In this document: one piece after another, positions 63,435 to 64,000 of the stretch
How the letters are laid out: each line of letters opens with the position of its first letter
Position numbering within the stretch: position 1 is the stretch's first letter
NCBI RefSeq assembly: GCF_003697165.2
Contig: NZ_CP033092.2
Coordinates: 2,790,001-2,854,000, forward strand
DNA from: Escherichia coli DSM 30083 = JCM 1649 = ATCC 11775
GTDB lineage: Bacteria > Pseudomonadota > Gammaproteobacteria > Enterobacterales > Enterobacteriaceae
Direction of reading: 5' to 3'
DNA: 64,000 nucleotides
Position numbers and translations under genes: made by a program
Notes under the pieces: generated by a model
The model's database searches: none
What the model was told of the DNA's origin: nothing
The model's input: only the letters and a program-made list of their open reading frames with translations

Positions 63435-64000
63435 TCATGGCATGGCCATGAGCATTTTCACGTCCGCATCACCGTCTGCTGACGTCTGTGCCACGCCACC
63501 CTGTACCGCTGCCGGTGAATGGTTCGCCATGAAATGTTCAAACATGGCGGTTGTGGATGCAGAGACCGGTTCTGCCTTACCTGATCCCGCAGCCAGCACA
63601 GCCCGGGCGCTCTCCACTGTCATTCCCGGGCAGGCAGCCAGCTGTTCAGCCTGCGCCTCAGCCCCTTTTGCCTCATCCAGTGCCATGATCTGATCACGGA
63701 GTGATGGTCCGGCATCCGCCTGCGGTGAAGCAGCCAGGATCGGGCGGGCTTTTTCCACCGTCATCTCCGGCATCGCCGCCAGCGTTGCCGCCAGTTGTTC
63801 ACGACCGTTCGCTTCTTCACACACCATAATGCGATCGGCTTCACTCTGCGTGGATGCCACCGGCTGCTGCGGTGCCGCCGCGGCCAGAATCGCCCGGGCC
63901 TGTTCAACGCTCATGCCCTGTTGTCCTGCCAGCATCGTGGCAAGCTGTTCACGTCCTTTCGCTTCCTGGCATGTCAGGATCCCCATCACTCGCTGGTTCT
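63435..64000 (-). CDS. C: Head maturation protease/scaffold (gpC/Nu3 type), C-terminal part
   Basis: The frame is open to the right window edge, so only the C-terminal 188 or so codons are visible. The catalytic S49 protease region would lie outside. Three repeats of about 33 residues can be seen (EAKGREQLATMLAG...SVEQARAIL, EANGREQLAATLAAMPEMTVEK, EAKGAEAQAEQLAACPGMTVES), then a Ser/Ala-rich tail ending DADVKMLMAMP. In lambda, the downstream part is also made separately as scaffold Nu3; a GTG or ATG near 63989 or further upstream could serve here. Confidence 0.85.
   Translation of the reverse strand, partial: NQRVMGILTCQEAKGREQLATMLAGQQGMSVEQARAILAAAAPQQPVASTQSEADRIMVCEEANGREQLAATLAAMPEMTVEKARPILAASPQADAGPSLRDQIMALDEAKGAEAQAEQLAACPGMTVESARAVLAAGSGKAEPVSASTTAMFEHFMANHSPAAVQGGVAQTSADGDADVKMLMAMP

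Larger units (their letters stand above)
42013..64000. mobile_element. Lambdoid prophage integrated in icd (partial; runs off the right edge)
   Basis: The element starts at the icd junction and continues past the window end. It contains accessory genes (unknown 256-codon gene, sitABCD) and then a full set of lambda-type tail and head genes on the minus strand, in reverse lambda late order. The decoration protein resembles phage 21 Shp, in agreement with the icd attachment site. Integrase, immunity, replication, lysis and terminase genes would be to the right and are not seen. The tail genes are of usual lambda lengths without breaks, so particle production is not excluded by what is visible. 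Confidence 0.9.

Overview
The window is chromosomal DNA of Escherichia coli. From dhaK to ycgX the gene order and protein sequences follow the E. coli backbone (dha, treA, ymgE, ycgR, emtA/ldcA, cvrA, dadXA, ycgB, fadR, nhaB, dsbB, umuDC, min, ymgGD, pdeG, ycgZ-ymgABC, bluF, bluR, ycgX), in reverse of the usual K-12 map orientation. A ruined hlyE, sitABCD carried in a prophage and an extra TonB-type uptake locus suggest an extraintestinal-pathogenic type (B2-like) strain rather than K-12. That strain assignment is inference.

Left part (1-12 kb): the dihydroxyacetone kinase operon dhaKLM and periplasmic trehalase treA are followed by an accessory six-gene operon (5521-11947). It encodes a FecB-type binding protein with a Tat-like signal, a FecCD permease, an ATPase, a SAM methyltransferase, a ModD-family (NadC-like) phosphoribosyltransferase homologue and a TonB-dependent receptor. 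A perfect 8+8+8 inverted repeat of CGCTATAT / ATATAGCG, like a ModE operator, overlaps its promoter region. Together these point to a molybdenum- or tungsten-linked high-affinity uptake system with two enzymes of unknown chemistry. This is the best candidate in the window for an undescribed system.

Middle part (12-42 kb): mostly core genes for the flagellar brake (ycgR), peptidoglycan turnover (emtA, ldcA), cation/proton antiport (cvrA, nhaB), D-alanine catabolism (dadAX), fatty-acid regulation (fadR), disulfide formation (dsbB), SOS mutagenesis (umuDC with a LexA box), division-site selection (minCDE) and the blue-light circuit bluR-bluF-ycgZ-ymgA-ariR-ymgC. Decay is concentrated here: hlyE has an internal deletion and a frameshift, two autotransporters are reduced to fragments, and pdeG has lost its sensory half.

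Right part (41.8-64 kb): a detached 3' end of icd marks the end of a lambdoid prophage integrated in icd, the site used by phage 21 and e14. Just inside lie an unknown 256-codon AT-rich gene, a transposase scrap and the manganese/iron transporter operon sitABCD with adjacent Fur-like and MntR-like operators. After that, on the minus strand, come late genes in lambda order read backwards: a chimeric side tail fibre, J, I, K, L, M, H, G/T (with the GGGAAAG slippage site), V, U, Z, FII, FI, E, a phage-21-Shp-like decoration protein, and the C-terminal part of the head protease/scaffold gene, which runs off the right edge.
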